Source of the DNA: Dorea_A sp016295505 | GTDB taxonomy: Bacteria; Bacillota; Clostridia; Lachnospirales; Lachnospiraceae | Length of the DNA: 64,000 nucleotides | Reading direction: 5' to 3' | NCBI RefSeq assembly: GCF_039832105.1 | Contig: NZ_JBDOHS010000006.1 | Coordinates: forward strand, 121,834 to 185,833 | Shown here: piece after piece, positions 36,067 through 44,783 of the stretch | Numbering within the stretch: position 1 is the stretch's first letter | How the letters are laid out: each line of letters opens with the position of its first letter | Notes under the pieces: generated by a model | Databases searched by the model: none | What the model was told of the DNA's origin: nothing | Seen by the model: only the letters and a program-made list of their open reading frames with translations | Made by a program: the position numbers and the translations under genes

Positions 36067-38658
36067 TTATTTAACCCATATTCCGCTTCCTGTGAACCAG
36101 TATTTCTTTCCATTAATGGTTCTTTCACCGGTATACAGGCGTCCGTTAGAAGATGCATAATACCAGTATCCATCTACTTTTGCCCATCCGCCTTTTACCA
36201 TGGCACCACTGCCATCAAACAGATAGAATTCAACCCCTGTATAGAACAAACCTGTATGCATACGGCCATTGTTAAAGTAATATGCTTTGCCTCCAATCGT
36301 TTTCAGTCCTTCTGCCGGATTTCCGTTTACAAAATAGTACCAGAAGGTTCCATAATTCTCCTTCACAGAATACCATCCTGTCTTTACCTCTGTCATGGCA
36401 CCGTTGCTTCCGAAAAATCTATAGCCATTCAGTTCTGTTACCCAGACATAACCTGTCCTCATCTCCGGATCCAGATAATACTGCTTTCCGTCAATCGTCT
36501 GAAGTCCGGTCTGCTGCTCTCCGTTTTTATAATAGTACCAGGAACCATCAATTTTCTTCCAGCCGTTCTTCAGATCTGTTCTTACTCCTGAAGCATTGAT
36601 ATAGTATTCTTCTCCTGTATCTTCGTCATACCAGAACATATCGGAAACCATCACCCCATTCCCATCGAAATAATAGGTGACATTGTTAATCTCCAGCTTT
36701 GCTTCCTGATTCAAAGTTCCGTCTTCATTAAAGTAATACCAGTCTCCCGTACGGGTTTTCTTCCATGCCTTTTTCCCCTTGATCTCACCGAGATAATATC
36801 CGGAAGAATCAATATCATATAATTTTCCTTCATCAACGATCGGATAGGTTGCAAGTGTATAATAATCCGTGAAATAATACCATTTTCCATTAATCAGCTT
36901 CCATCCCTCATCCGTGATGAGTTTTCCGGTGGCAGAATCTGCATAAAACCATTCGCCATATAGAGTCTTGATCCAGCCCTTCATGATCTCACCGTCATAT
37001 CCGACATAATAACATCCGTCATCAGAATCGACAATCATATTCGTCGCCATAGCACCATTCATAATATAATATCTGTCCTGCAGCCATCCACTGTACGGTT
37101 CTCCATCCTCCGTCCGGTAATACCATGTTCCGTCTGCGAGCTCCCAGCCTGCTTTTGCTCCAAGCTTCTTAACCAGTGCTCCGTTATCAGCAAAGAGATA
37201 GGACTCTCCTTCAATCTCATATACACCGGTCACCATCTCGCCATCCCAGTCTACATAGTATTTATGATTGTCTACCCACTGTTCGGTCAGTATTCTTCCC
37301 TGTTCATCTGTACGATACCAGCTAAGTCCAAAGCGCACCCAATCATTCATTACAAGCGCACCTTTGGCATCTGTCATATACACTTCTCCGTCATACCAGC
37401 ACATGCCCTGGTCCATGACACCAGCATAGTTAAAGAGGTATTTCTTGCCGCCAATCTCATATAGACCATCTGTATACAGATTACCGTCTTCCCCGATATA
37501 ATACCATTCACCACCGGTCTGCACCCATCCGGTCTTCTGAATAATCACTCCGTCCGGGTCTGCCAGAAGCCATACATCATCATAATCTTCCTCTTCTTCA
37601 TTCCAGATCGATACTACAAAAGAACCGGTCTGCATGATTCCTTCCCAGTCAAAGTAATACTGTTTTCCCTTATCAGTCACGATCTCGCCGGTAACAATCT
37701 GATTGTCCTCAAGGAAATAATACCAGTACTTCGTTTCCGGTGACTGATACCAGCCTTTTGCATGCTTGATGATTGCGCCGTTACTGTCAGTAAGGTATGG
37801 TCTTTCCCCACCGGTCCAGATCGTACCGGTCTGCAGCTCACCATTCCAGTCAAAATAATAGTCCTTGCCGTCAATATTTTTTATCTCATCACAGACATAT
37901 GAACCATCTTCAAAGTAATACCATGCGCCGTTGATCATCTGCCAGCCGTTCAGATCTGCATCGTCAACAACCGTCAGTACTCCGTCTTCATCCGCATAAT
38001 AGAGTACGTCATCAATCAGCACATTGCCGTTTCTGACCAGATATCCATTGGTATTAAAATAATAGGAATTGCCGTCTTCTTCAAGCACTTCACTTTCATA
38101 CCGGAAGAAATCTTCTCCGTAATATTGATATTCCTCCTCATATTCATCATAATACCAGCCGGTAATCAAGATTCCATCTTCAGCTGATCTGATATATCCG
38201 CCTTTTTCTGTATCTTCATTCCAGTAATAAACATCCCCGTTCACCATCAACGTTCCGCCAGACCAGAAGTAATACCAGTCTCCTTCAATCTGGTACATGG
38301 TGTCTTCCAGCATTACGCCGTCCACGTAATAATACCGGTATCCGTCTTCTTCATACCAGCCCGTCTCCGGAATCCCCACGTCAGTTCCTCCGTCTGATAC
38401 AACCGCCGGATCCTCAGATTCTGTCTCTTCTATCGTCTGTTCCGCTTTGGTCTCCTCTTCCTCCGCTGTCGCTTCCTCAGACAGTTCCACTTCTTCTGTT
38501 ACATTCTCCGGAACATCTTCTGTTACAGTCTCCTCCTGAACCACTTCTTCCTGTACTGCATCATCAGATACGCTGTCCTGTGCCAATGCAGGCGTTACGG
38601 AACTTACCGATAATGCCATAATGCTGAAAAGTGCAACCAGCTTTTTTCTTTTTATCAT
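36067..38658 (-). CDS. Giant wall-binding repeat protein without catalytic domain
   Basis: A secreted protein of about 863 residues. It has a signal peptide (ending TPALAQ), an acidic Glu/Val/Thr-rich linker (about 30-95) and then only wall-binding repeats, about forty W-YY or related units, to the C-terminus. No enzymatic domain is seen. Many repeats diverge from the canonical TGW form and alternate with YYFDxxG units of the kind also found in glucan-binding and toxin repeat proteins, so ligand preference could differ. I start at ATG 38658 because AGGAGG lies seven bases upstream; an ATG at 38664 is too close to that site. It is divergent from the plus-strand repeat protein across a 200-base promoter region. 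Confidence 0.9.
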   Translation of the reverse strand: MIKRKKLVALFSIMALSVSSVTPALAQDSVSDDAVQEEVVQEETVTEDVPENVTEEVELSEEATAEEEETKAEQTIEETESEDPAVVSDGGTDVGIPETGWYEEDGYRYYYVDGVMLEDTMYQIEGDWYYFWSGGTLMVNGDVYYWNEDTEKGGYIRSAEDGILITGWYYDEYEEEYQYYGEDFFRYESEVLEEDGNSYYFNTNGYLVRNGNVLIDDVLYYADEDGVLTVVDDADLNGWQMINGAWYYFEDGSYVCDEIKNIDGKDYYFDWNGELQTGTIWTGGERPYLTDSNGAIIKHAKGWYQSPETKYWYYFLEDNQIVTGEIVTDKGKQYYFDWEGIMQTGSFVVSIWNEEEEDYDDVWLLADPDGVIIQKTGWVQTGGEWYYIGEDGNLYTDGLYEIGGKKYLFNYAGVMDQGMCWYDGEVYMTDAKGALVMNDWVRFGLSWYRTDEQGRILTEQWVDNHKYYVDWDGEMVTGVYEIEGESYLFADNGALVKKLGAKAGWELADGTWYYRTEDGEPYSGWLQDRYYIMNGAMATNMIVDSDDGCYYVGYDGEIMKGWIKTLYGEWFYADSATGKLITDEGWKLINGKWYYFTDYYTLATYPIVDEGKLYDIDSSGYYLGEIKGKKAWKKTRTGDWYYFNEDGTLNQEAKLEINNVTYYFDGNGVMVSDMFWYDEDTGEEYYINASGVRTDLKNGWKKIDGSWYYYKNGEQQTGLQTIDGKQYYLDPEMRTGYVWVTELNGYRFFGSNGAMTEVKTGWYSVKENYGTFWYYFVNGNPAEGLKTIGGKAYYFNNGRMHTGLFYTGVEFYLFDGSGAMVKGGWAKVDGYWYYASSNGRLYTGERTINGKKYWFTGSGIWVK

Positions 38659-38803
38659 TCCCATTCCTCCTTACTATTACAGGTAATCTGCACTATCAAT
38701 TATACAAATCATACCATTTATTAAATATTTATACAATATTTTTCTCTCCTGTTGTATTAAAAGGAATTTTCGATTAATTCTGCCTTTTTTTCTGATATTT
38801 CAA

Positions 38804-38832
38804 TTGTCTTTACCATATTTCTTTTGTATAAT
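38804..38832 (+). promoter_or_regulatory. Sigma-A promoter of the plus-strand repeat protein gene
   Basis: TTGTCT (-35, 38804-38809) and TATAAT (-10, 38827-38832) are separated by exactly 17 bases, about 35 bases before the start codon. The gene also has a strong GGAGG at 38855-38859. This lies in the divergent region shared with the gene ending at 38658. Confidence 0.85.
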
Positions 38833-38866
38833 AATACTATCTTTTACATTATGAGGAGGTAATGAT

Positions 38867-40096
38867 ATGAAAGGATACCAAAAACAATTACTGTCATTAT
38901 TTCTGGCTCTGACATTAACCTGTGCAGCTCCGCTCACAGCACTTGCGGCAGACGTGGATACAGATGAAGCTGCGGATGTGCAGGCAGAAGTGTCTGTTTC
39001 AGAAGATGACGGTCAGGAACAGCCTGATGCGGACATTCCAGACGAGGCGGACGTTTCTGATACAGAAGTAACTCAGGAAGTGCCTGAAGATATCTCCGTT
39101 CCGGAATCTGAGAACGGTTCTGTTACGGAAGAATCCGAAGCTCCGGTACTCTTTGATTCCGGAAGCGGATACTGGCATCACAACAGCAACGGATACTGGT
39201 TCGAAATCATTGGCGGCGGATATCTGAGCAATGGCATCTATACCATAGGTGGTGTTACTTATGCCTTCGACTCCAGAGGATATATGGTGACCGGCTGGTT
39301 CAAATTCGAAGGTCTGTGGTACTACTTTGACAGCAACGGAGCACAGCACCGGGGATGGCTCAATGACGGAGGAAAATGGTACTATCTGGATCCGAATACA
39401 GGATATGGCTATGCAATGATCGCAAATGGACGTTACGAGATCAGCGACAAGATCTATTGCTTCCGTTCAGACGGGTCCATGGTCATCGGCTGGTATCAAT
39501 TCTCAGCAGGATGGCGCTTCTACAACAGCAATGGATATGAATGCACCGGCTGGGTAAAGTCCGGCGGAAAGTGGTATTATATGAATCCGAACAGTAACGC
39601 GGCATATGCCAACCTGATGCAGGAAGAAGGATGGCGTGATCTCGGCGGAAAGACATATCACTTTAATAAAGATGGTTCCATGACCGTTGGCTGGTACTAC
39701 TCATCCTATTATAAAGCTTACTTCTATTATGACAGTGACGGTGCCGAGCACTCCGGATGGCTCAAGTCCAGCGGAAAATGGTATTATATGAATCCGAACG
39801 ATCTCAATGCCATGGCATGTGATGGATGGTTGACGATCAATGAAAAGCACTATTACTTTACAGAAACCGGCGCCATGGTAACCGGCTGGGGAAAGATAGA
39901 CACGAGTACAGGTACAAAATATGTTTATCTGGATGTCCCGAATGGTAATCTGGTATTCGGCTGGAAGAAGATCAATTACAAATGGTATTATTTCGATCCA
40001 AACAACAACGGTTTCATGGTAACCGGCTCTCTTCTGATCGACGGACGCATCTGCGTCTTTGATTCTAACGGTGTATGGCTTGGATATGCCAACTAA
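38867..40096 (+). CDS. Plus-strand wall-binding repeat protein without catalytic domain
   Basis: A 409-residue secreted protein with a signal peptide (about 1-28, ending TALAAD), an acidic linker of about 60 residues rich in Asp, Glu and Val, and W-YY repeats from about 100 to the end. Some repeats carry MNPN and DPNTGY variants. There is no enzymatic domain. It is the only repeat protein on the plus strand, with its own strong promoter and ribosome binding site, so it is controlled separately from the others. It converges on the BCCT transporter gene across a long hairpin. Confidence 0.9.
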   Translation: MKGYQKQLLSLFLALTLTCAAPLTALAADVDTDEAADVQAEVSVSEDDGQEQPDADIPDEADVSDTEVTQEVPEDISVPESENGSVTEESEAPVLFDSGSGYWHHNSNGYWFEIIGGGYLSNGIYTIGGVTYAFDSRGYMVTGWFKFEGLWYYFDSNGAQHRGWLNDGGKWYYLDPNTGYGYAMIANGRYEISDKIYCFRSDGSMVIGWYQFSAGWRFYNSNGYECTGWVKSGGKWYYMNPNSNAAYANLMQEEGWRDLGGKTYHFNKDGSMTVGWYYSSYYKAYFYYDSDGAEHSGWLKSSGKWYYMNPNDLNAMACDGWLTINEKHYYFTETGAMVTGWGKIDTSTGTKYVYLDVPNGNLVFGWKKINYKWYYFDPNNNGFMVTGSLLIDGRICVFDSNGVWLGYAN

Positions 40097-40145
40097 TTAC
40101 AGAAGCAATCATAAGGATGAACAACGTCATTAAAATGACATCATA

Positions 40146-40210
40146 AAAATACGGTTTCCCTTGGAAAACCTCTGGCATGCACCAGAGCGCTCCTTTGGAA
40201 ACCGTATTTT
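40146..40210. terminator. Long bidirectional hairpin between convergent genes
   Basis: A 14-bp outer stem (40146-40159 with 40197-40210) encloses an inner 6-bp stem (40170-40175 with 40182-40187). Because it starts with AAAA and ends with TTTT, it can end transcription from both the repeat protein gene and the lic operon. Confidence 0.75.
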
Positions 40211-40232
40211 CATTAATAGTGTTTCTTACTTA

Positions 40233-41756
40233 TTACTGTTCTTTCAGATACTTTCCTGCATCTTTGAAAAAGCTTGCTACAATAATCATGACGATGATCC
40301 CGATCGGGAATGCCGCAATGATCGCCACCGACTGCAGACTGTTCATCGAATTTTCAGAGAAGATCAGTGCGATCGGAAACAGGATAAACAGCACAGCCCA
40401 GAATGTACGGATCTTTTTATCCGGTTCTTCATCTGCTTTTAAAAACTTGTAGGAATAGGAGGAAACAACCATTGTCAATGCATCAAACGTCGTCGAATAA
40501 AATGCAATCATCGTAACTACCAGGATTACCAGCACCAGCTTTGCACACGGCAGCGTATTCAGAATCTCTATGATCACAGCCGGAATATCCGTTCCGTTTT
40601 CCAGTTCACCGACAACATCTATTACACCTTTCATCTGCTGCGACAATCCATAATTCCCCAGCACGATAAATGACATAAATGTTCCGGCAAGACCACATCC
40701 ATATGCTCCCAGCACCGTATTTCTGATGGTTCTTCCCTTACTGATAATTCCGATAAAGAACGGCGTTGCCACACACCATGCCATCCAGTAGGCCCAGTAG
40801 AAAATACTCCAGTTCTGCACAAAGAAAGTTTCTCTGGCGGGATCCATCCAGGTTGCCATCCCAACAAAATTCTGTACCAGATTTCCAATCGAGGATACCC
40901 CTGTTTCCAGAATGTATCTGCATTCTCCGCCTCCAATCAATACATAGGCAAGCAGAACAAAGAACAGATACGCACAGATGCTTGCAAGTCTGGATACCCC
41001 CTTCATGCCAAACCATACCGTCAGTGTATATACGAATGCGATCATCAGCAGAATAATAATTGTAAGCGTAATTCCGGGCGTCAGTCCGAACACATGGCTG
41101 AGTGCCGCAGAAAGCAGTGGAGTTGCCAGCGAAAACGTTGTAGCTGTTCCTGCAAGCAAAGCTATGACCGCAAGCAGATCAATGATTCGTCCTATGATTC
41201 CGTCTACTTTATCTCCAAGCAGAGGTCTGCATGCTTCTGAGAACTTCTGTTTCTCTCTGCCTCTGACATGAATCATAAATCCAAAGGCAACCGCAAGAAT
41301 AATATAAAAACTCCACGCAATCGGTCCCCAGTGAAACAACGTGTAGGTAGGTGCCCATTTCTGCATACCCCCCATCGCAACGATGTGGGGATCATTGCCA
41401 TACAAGGCCCATTCACACAGAGAATAAAACAGGATATCTGCCGCCATTGTTGAAGTAAATATCATGGTTCCCCATTTAAATGTACTGTACTCCGGCTTGT
41501 CCTGATCTCCAAGGCGAATCTTTCCATATCGGGAAAATGCCATATAAAGTGAACAGATCACTGCACCACAGCCAAGCAGTACATAATAGATTCCAAGATC
41601 ATCCCCCAGAAAATTTCTTATATTGCCCAGAACATTTTTTGACTGTTCCGGCCAGATCATAAAGACAACACACAGTGCGATGATCACAATCAGCGGGACG
41701 ATCATGGTAGACAGATCCAGTCGTTCCATTATTTTTTTGTTATTCTTTTGTGACAT
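40233..41756 (-). CDS. BCCT family choline/betaine transporter
   Basis: A 507-residue transporter with twelve predicted membrane segments. BCCT family signatures are visible: GMQKWAPTYTLFHWG after segment four and the Trp-rich WSIFYWAYWMAWC in segment eight, which forms the aromatic box for quaternary ammonium substrates. It should import choline (or betaine) using an ion gradient. It is the last gene of the lic operon, immediately after a LicC-like nucleotidyltransferase, so choline for CDP-choline formation is the natural substrate. In pneumococcus the corresponding role belongs to LicB, a different transporter family, so this is a functional replacement. Confidence 0.92.
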   Translation of the reverse strand: MSQKNNKKIMERLDLSTMIVPLIVIIALCVVFMIWPEQSKNVLGNIRNFLGDDLGIYYVLLGCGAVICSLYMAFSRYGKIRLGDQDKPEYSTFKWGTMIFTSTMAADILFYSLCEWALYGNDPHIVAMGGMQKWAPTYTLFHWGPIAWSFYIILAVAFGFMIHVRGREKQKFSEACRPLLGDKVDGIIGRIIDLLAVIALLAGTATTFSLATPLLSAALSHVFGLTPGITLTIIILLMIAFVYTLTVWFGMKGVSRLASICAYLFFVLLAYVLIGGGECRYILETGVSSIGNLVQNFVGMATWMDPARETFFVQNWSIFYWAYWMAWCVATPFFIGIISKGRTIRNTVLGAYGCGLAGTFMSFIVLGNYGLSQQMKGVIDVVGELENGTDIPAVIIEILNTLPCAKLVLVILVVTMIAFYSTTFDALTMVVSSYSYKFLKADEEPDKKIRTFWAVLFILFPIALIFSENSMNSLQSVAIIAAFPIGIIVMIIVASFFKDAGKYLKEQ

Positions 41757-41757
41757 A

Positions 41758-42633
41758 TTATTTTCCCTCCATTACACACAGTTTTCCAGTTCCATAATCA
41801 TATGTGTAGGAATCCTCCCGGTATCTGAAGCAAACCCCTGATACATGATTCCCTTTTTTTACCGGTGCAAATCCATAAAGATCCTTTTCTTCGCATTTCA
41901 ACCGTTCTGCGATTGCCTCCATGATATGACATCCTGATGACGTCAGGTACTCAGGCACCTGCTCTCTTAATTCTTCAAAGCTGTCAAATTCCAGCACATT
42001 CCCGGCATCCTCCCGTTTCTCATACAGTACCATTTCCTGTATGTGTTCCAGATAAAGATCTTCCCAGTAGGTATCTGCTGCTTTTGGATCTTCAAACGCT
42101 TTCTCCAGAAGTGGTATCAGCTGTCCTGAGAATCTTTCATCAAACAATACAATTCCCTGCATGACCCAGGCATCTTTACCTCCGATCACAACCTCTGTAA
42201 TCTTCCCTTCCGAATCCGAAAAAACGCACCATTCATCCGTTTTCCCCTGCTTATACATGGTCGTATAATATGGACGCTCTTCTTCCCTGCGAAATGGGTT
42301 CTCGCGAAAATAATAATCACTGCAGGATACATAAGTATTTTTCAGCTTTTCTTTTGCCACATACAGGCTGGAATGATTATTTTTTTCCAGATAATATGGA
42401 TTTTCAATCAATGTAACTCTACATTTTTCTTTCAGATATTCAAACTGTTCTCTGTGATATCCGACGATTACTGTAATGTCTTCGATTCCCGCTTCCTGAA
42501 GCTGCCTGATCTGTCGTTCAATCAGAACTTCTCCATGGATCGTAAGCAGTGCTTTTGGTTTTTCATACGACAACGGAGCCAGCCTTGTCGACATTCCGGC
42601 AGCCATGATGACTGCATTATCTATCCGTATCAT
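41758..42633 (-). CDS. LicC-like nucleotidyltransferase with a vestigial kinase end
   Basis: A protein of about 291 residues. Residues 1-230 form a sugar-nucleotidyltransferase fold: VIMAAGMSTRLAPLSYEKPK, with LIEN and SCSDYYFRENPF, as in LicC, the CTP:phosphocholine cytidylyltransferase. The last 50 or so residues align with the start of the LicA kinase domain in the upstream fusion protein (HIMEAIAERLKCEEKDL versus DVIALIAEVLNCNEDEI, and both reach a VKKG/LKKG turn) and then stop. It therefore looks like a duplicate of the fusion that lost most of its kinase. ATG at 42633 with AGGAG six bases upstream is chosen over TTG at 42636. The start overlaps the fusion gene by 17 bases. Confidence 0.85.
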   Translation of the reverse strand: MIRIDNAVIMAAGMSTRLAPLSYEKPKALLTIHGEVLIERQIRQLQEAGIEDITVIVGYHREQFEYLKEKCRVTLIENPYYLEKNNHSSLYVAKEKLKNTYVSCSDYYFRENPFRREEERPYYTTMYKQGKTDEWCVFSDSEGKITEVVIGGKDAWVMQGIVLFDERFSGQLIPLLEKAFEDPKAADTYWEDLYLEHIQEMVLYEKREDAGNVLEFDSFEELREQVPEYLTSSGCHIMEAIAERLKCEEKDLYGFAPVKKGNHVSGVCFRYREDSYTYDYGTGKLCVMEGK

Positions 42634-44383
42634 CAATTGCTCCTTTCTCCAGTTCTTCTTTTACAATGTGATAATATTCTTTCGCATATCGATACTGTCT
42701 CAGTGAATACTCTCCGAACTCCACACCACACACTCTTTTGTACTCACACCAGTTGCTCCAGAGGAAGCCGCACACTGCAATGTAGCAATAGATTTTAATC
42801 CGGATCTTCTGATCCACCTGTCCCTGAAAATACAGATTAATCAGCTCATCGACCTTTTCTCTGTCATACATGGAATAGATTGCAAACATGGCTATATCAA
42901 CATGAATATCCTGCATTCCTGCATATTCCCAGTCAATCAGATAGATTTTCTCCTTCGTCAGAAGAAAATTATCGCAGTTTGCATCAATATGCGTCAAAGA
43001 GATCTGTTTCGGCTGTGCATCAATATACTGCTTTAACTCATACATTTTTACTTTTGTATCCTGATAATCCCGATATGCGGAAGGCTCTGCTCCCCTTAAT
43101 TTTTCATAATATTCCATCTGTTCAAATATATCAAAAGTGTGTTCGACCTTCAGATTCATGTTGTGGAATTCCCGCAGCAGATCCATACATATCTTTACAT
43201 CTTCCGGGTTATCACTGTCACAGTTTCTTGCATTCTCAACAAACTCTGTAATCTTATACCCGTTCTCCGGTGAAATATAGATCACAGGATCTGTAAGCTC
43301 CGTACCTTTCAGCTGCTCATATACTTCGTACTCCTGTCTGCGATTGATCATCTGATCTGTGCCTTCCCCGGGTATCCGCATAATATACTTTTTGTCTCTG
43401 CACCGGAACTGAAAGGAGCGATTTGTCATTCCTTTCTTCAGAGACCGAATCTCAACAATCTCATCTTCATTACAGTTCAGTACTTCCGCAATTAATGCAA
43501 TCACATCTGACTGAAGCTGATTGGAGTTGTCATCCAGCTCTCTCAGCTGTTCATATGTATTAATTTCAAACACATCCTCTGCACTCACCTCTTTTGGTCC
43601 GACAAGATACCGATCCCCTTCCAGAAGTGCCTGTTCCCAGAATGCCTGATTATATTCCCGTTTTGCGGAGTATTCCCGAATGTTTTTCTTTAATTTTTCA
43701 GCGTCACTCTCAAGCATATATGCAATTCCGACCATGGCATTGCCATCTTCATTTCGTTTCACACTTACTAATTCTTTTTTTCGATTGATCCTGACAGAGC
43801 TTTCTTCAGAAAACGCATCCGTCACCATATACCAGGAATACCACTCTTTTTTGGAAAACGGATTATTTCTGCACCAGATATCACATGGTATGATATAGGT
43901 ATTACCAATCTTCTCTACCACTCTGTTCAGAGAATGCAGATTATTTTTCCTTGAGTAATCTGCATTGAACACCAGATTCACTCCAAACTTATCGATCAGA
44001 TATTCATACTGTTCCTTCATGAATCCGACGATGATATCAATATCATATATTTCTGCCTCATGTAATTGCAGAATCAGACGTTCGATCAACGGCTCTCCGT
44101 GAACTTCCAACAGACCCTTCGGCATCTCCACATTGATCGGAACCATTCGCATACCGTATCCTGCAGCAAGAATCACAGCATTTTTGGGTTTTTTCTTCTG
44201 TATTTCACATAGCGCTTTCTGAGAAAGGTTCATATCTTCATCTATATACGCACTATTGATCAGTTTTTTTAATGCACTGTTTACTTTTCCAACAGAATAT
44301 CCCGTATAAGCTGAGAGTTCTCTTTGTGAGTGAAACCTCTTTTCAGTCAAAGCGTTCATGATATCATATTCTTGAATGTTCAT
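42617..44383 (-). CDS. HTH-LicC-LicA fusion: choline cytidylyltransferase/kinase
   Basis: A 588-residue protein with three parts. A winged-helix DNA-binding-like domain (about 1-65, NALTEKRFHSQRELSAYTG and SVGKVNSALKKL) comes first. A LicC nucleotidyltransferase follows (about 70-300, VILAAGYGMRMVPINVEMPK, NLHSLNRV, IIPCDIWCRNNPF). A LicA-type choline kinase is last (about 310-588), with Brenner-type HIDANCDNFLL and the metal-binding IDWEYAG. It would phosphorylate choline and convert phosphocholine to CDP-choline. LicC-LicA fusions are known in treponemes; the N-terminal HTH suggests added regulation. The ATG at 44383 has AAGGAG eight bases upstream; a longer in-frame start (44446) lies in the promoter. 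It is first in the lic operon. Confidence 0.9.
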   Translation of the reverse strand: MNIQEYDIMNALTEKRFHSQRELSAYTGYSVGKVNSALKKLINSAYIDEDMNLSQKALCEIQKKKPKNAVILAAGYGMRMVPINVEMPKGLLEVHGEPLIERLILQLHEAEIYDIDIIVGFMKEQYEYLIDKFGVNLVFNADYSRKNNLHSLNRVVEKIGNTYIIPCDIWCRNNPFSKKEWYSWYMVTDAFSEESSVRINRKKELVSVKRNEDGNAMVGIAYMLESDAEKLKKNIREYSAKREYNQAFWEQALLEGDRYLVGPKEVSAEDVFEINTYEQLRELDDNSNQLQSDVIALIAEVLNCNEDEIVEIRSLKKGMTNRSFQFRCRDKKYIMRIPGEGTDQMINRRQEYEVYEQLKGTELTDPVIYISPENGYKITEFVENARNCDSDNPEDVKICMDLLREFHNMNLKVEHTFDIFEQMEYYEKLRGAEPSAYRDYQDTKVKMYELKQYIDAQPKQISLTHIDANCDNFLLTKEKIYLIDWEYAGMQDIHVDIAMFAIYSMYDREKVDELINLYFQGQVDQKIRIKIYCYIAVCGFLWSNWCEYKRVCGVEFGEYSLRQYRYAKEYYHIVKEELEKGAIDDTDR

Positions 44384-44417
44384 GTTTTTCTCCTTTTTTA
44401 TTTTCGTGAACAACGGT

Positions 44418-44446
44418 ATTGTAACTCTTTTCTCAGGATAATGCAA
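44418..44446 (-). promoter_or_regulatory. Sigma-A promoter of the lic operon
   Basis: On the minus strand TTGCAT (-35, 44441-44446) and TACAAT (-10, 44418-44423) are exactly 17 bases apart, about 35 bases before the start codon of the HTH-LicC-LicA gene. The HTH domain of that protein could bind here as an autoregulator, which is a guess. Confidence 0.8.
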
Positions 44447-44459
44447 GTACTTTACAAAG

Positions 44460-44496
44460 AAAGAACCGGGAATGTCTGCTCCATTCCCGGTTCTTT
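44460..44496 (-). terminator. Terminator after the HPr gene
   Basis: A perfect 15-bp stem (44460-44474 with 44482-44496) with a 7-base loop lies 10 bases after the HPr stop codon. Its minus-strand side continues into TTCTTT. It separates the cdaA-cdaR-HPr group from the lic operon. Confidence 0.85.
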
Positions 44497-44506
44497 CTTT
44501 TGTTAC

Positions 44507-44770
44507 CTATTCCCCAAGCCCATCTTCTACGGCTTTTACCATAGCAGCTAATGCTTCTTCTTCACCTTTTCCTTCACATTCAAGTTCGATTTCATCACCT
44601 TTTTTAATGCACGCTCCGAGAACACTCAGAACACTTTTTGCATTTGCTGTCATGTTACCGTACTTAAATGTCACTCTGCAGTCATATCTGCTGGCTGTAT
44701 TGCAGAATATTCCTGCAGGTCTCAAATGCAGACCAGTAGGATTAGTAATTGTAACTTTCTGACTAACCAT
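44507..44770 (-). CDS. ptsH: HPr family phosphocarrier protein
   Basis: An 87-residue HPr. The phosphorylated His is in TGLHLRPAG and the regulatory Ser is in NAKSVLSVLG, the site used by HPr kinase in Firmicutes. It carries phosphate in the sugar phosphotransferase system and, as Ser-P form, signals catabolite repression. ATG at 44770 is chosen from the family N-terminus (MVSQKVTI) and GGAGGG just upstream. The gene follows cdaR by 13 bases and ends before a strong terminator. No enzyme I or other PTS gene is next to it. Confidence 0.95.
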   Translation of the reverse strand: MVSQKVTITNPTGLHLRPAGIFCNTASRYDCRVTFKYGNMTANAKSVLSVLGACIKKGDEIELECEGKGEEEALAAMVKAVEDGLGE

Positions 44771-44783
44771 ATTTCCCTCCGTG

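Noticed and set aside
42617..44460. Phase-variable tetranucleotide repeats as in Haemophilus licA
   Set aside because: I looked for CAAT-type or homopolymer tracts at the start of the lic genes and in their promoter and saw none long enough to switch.
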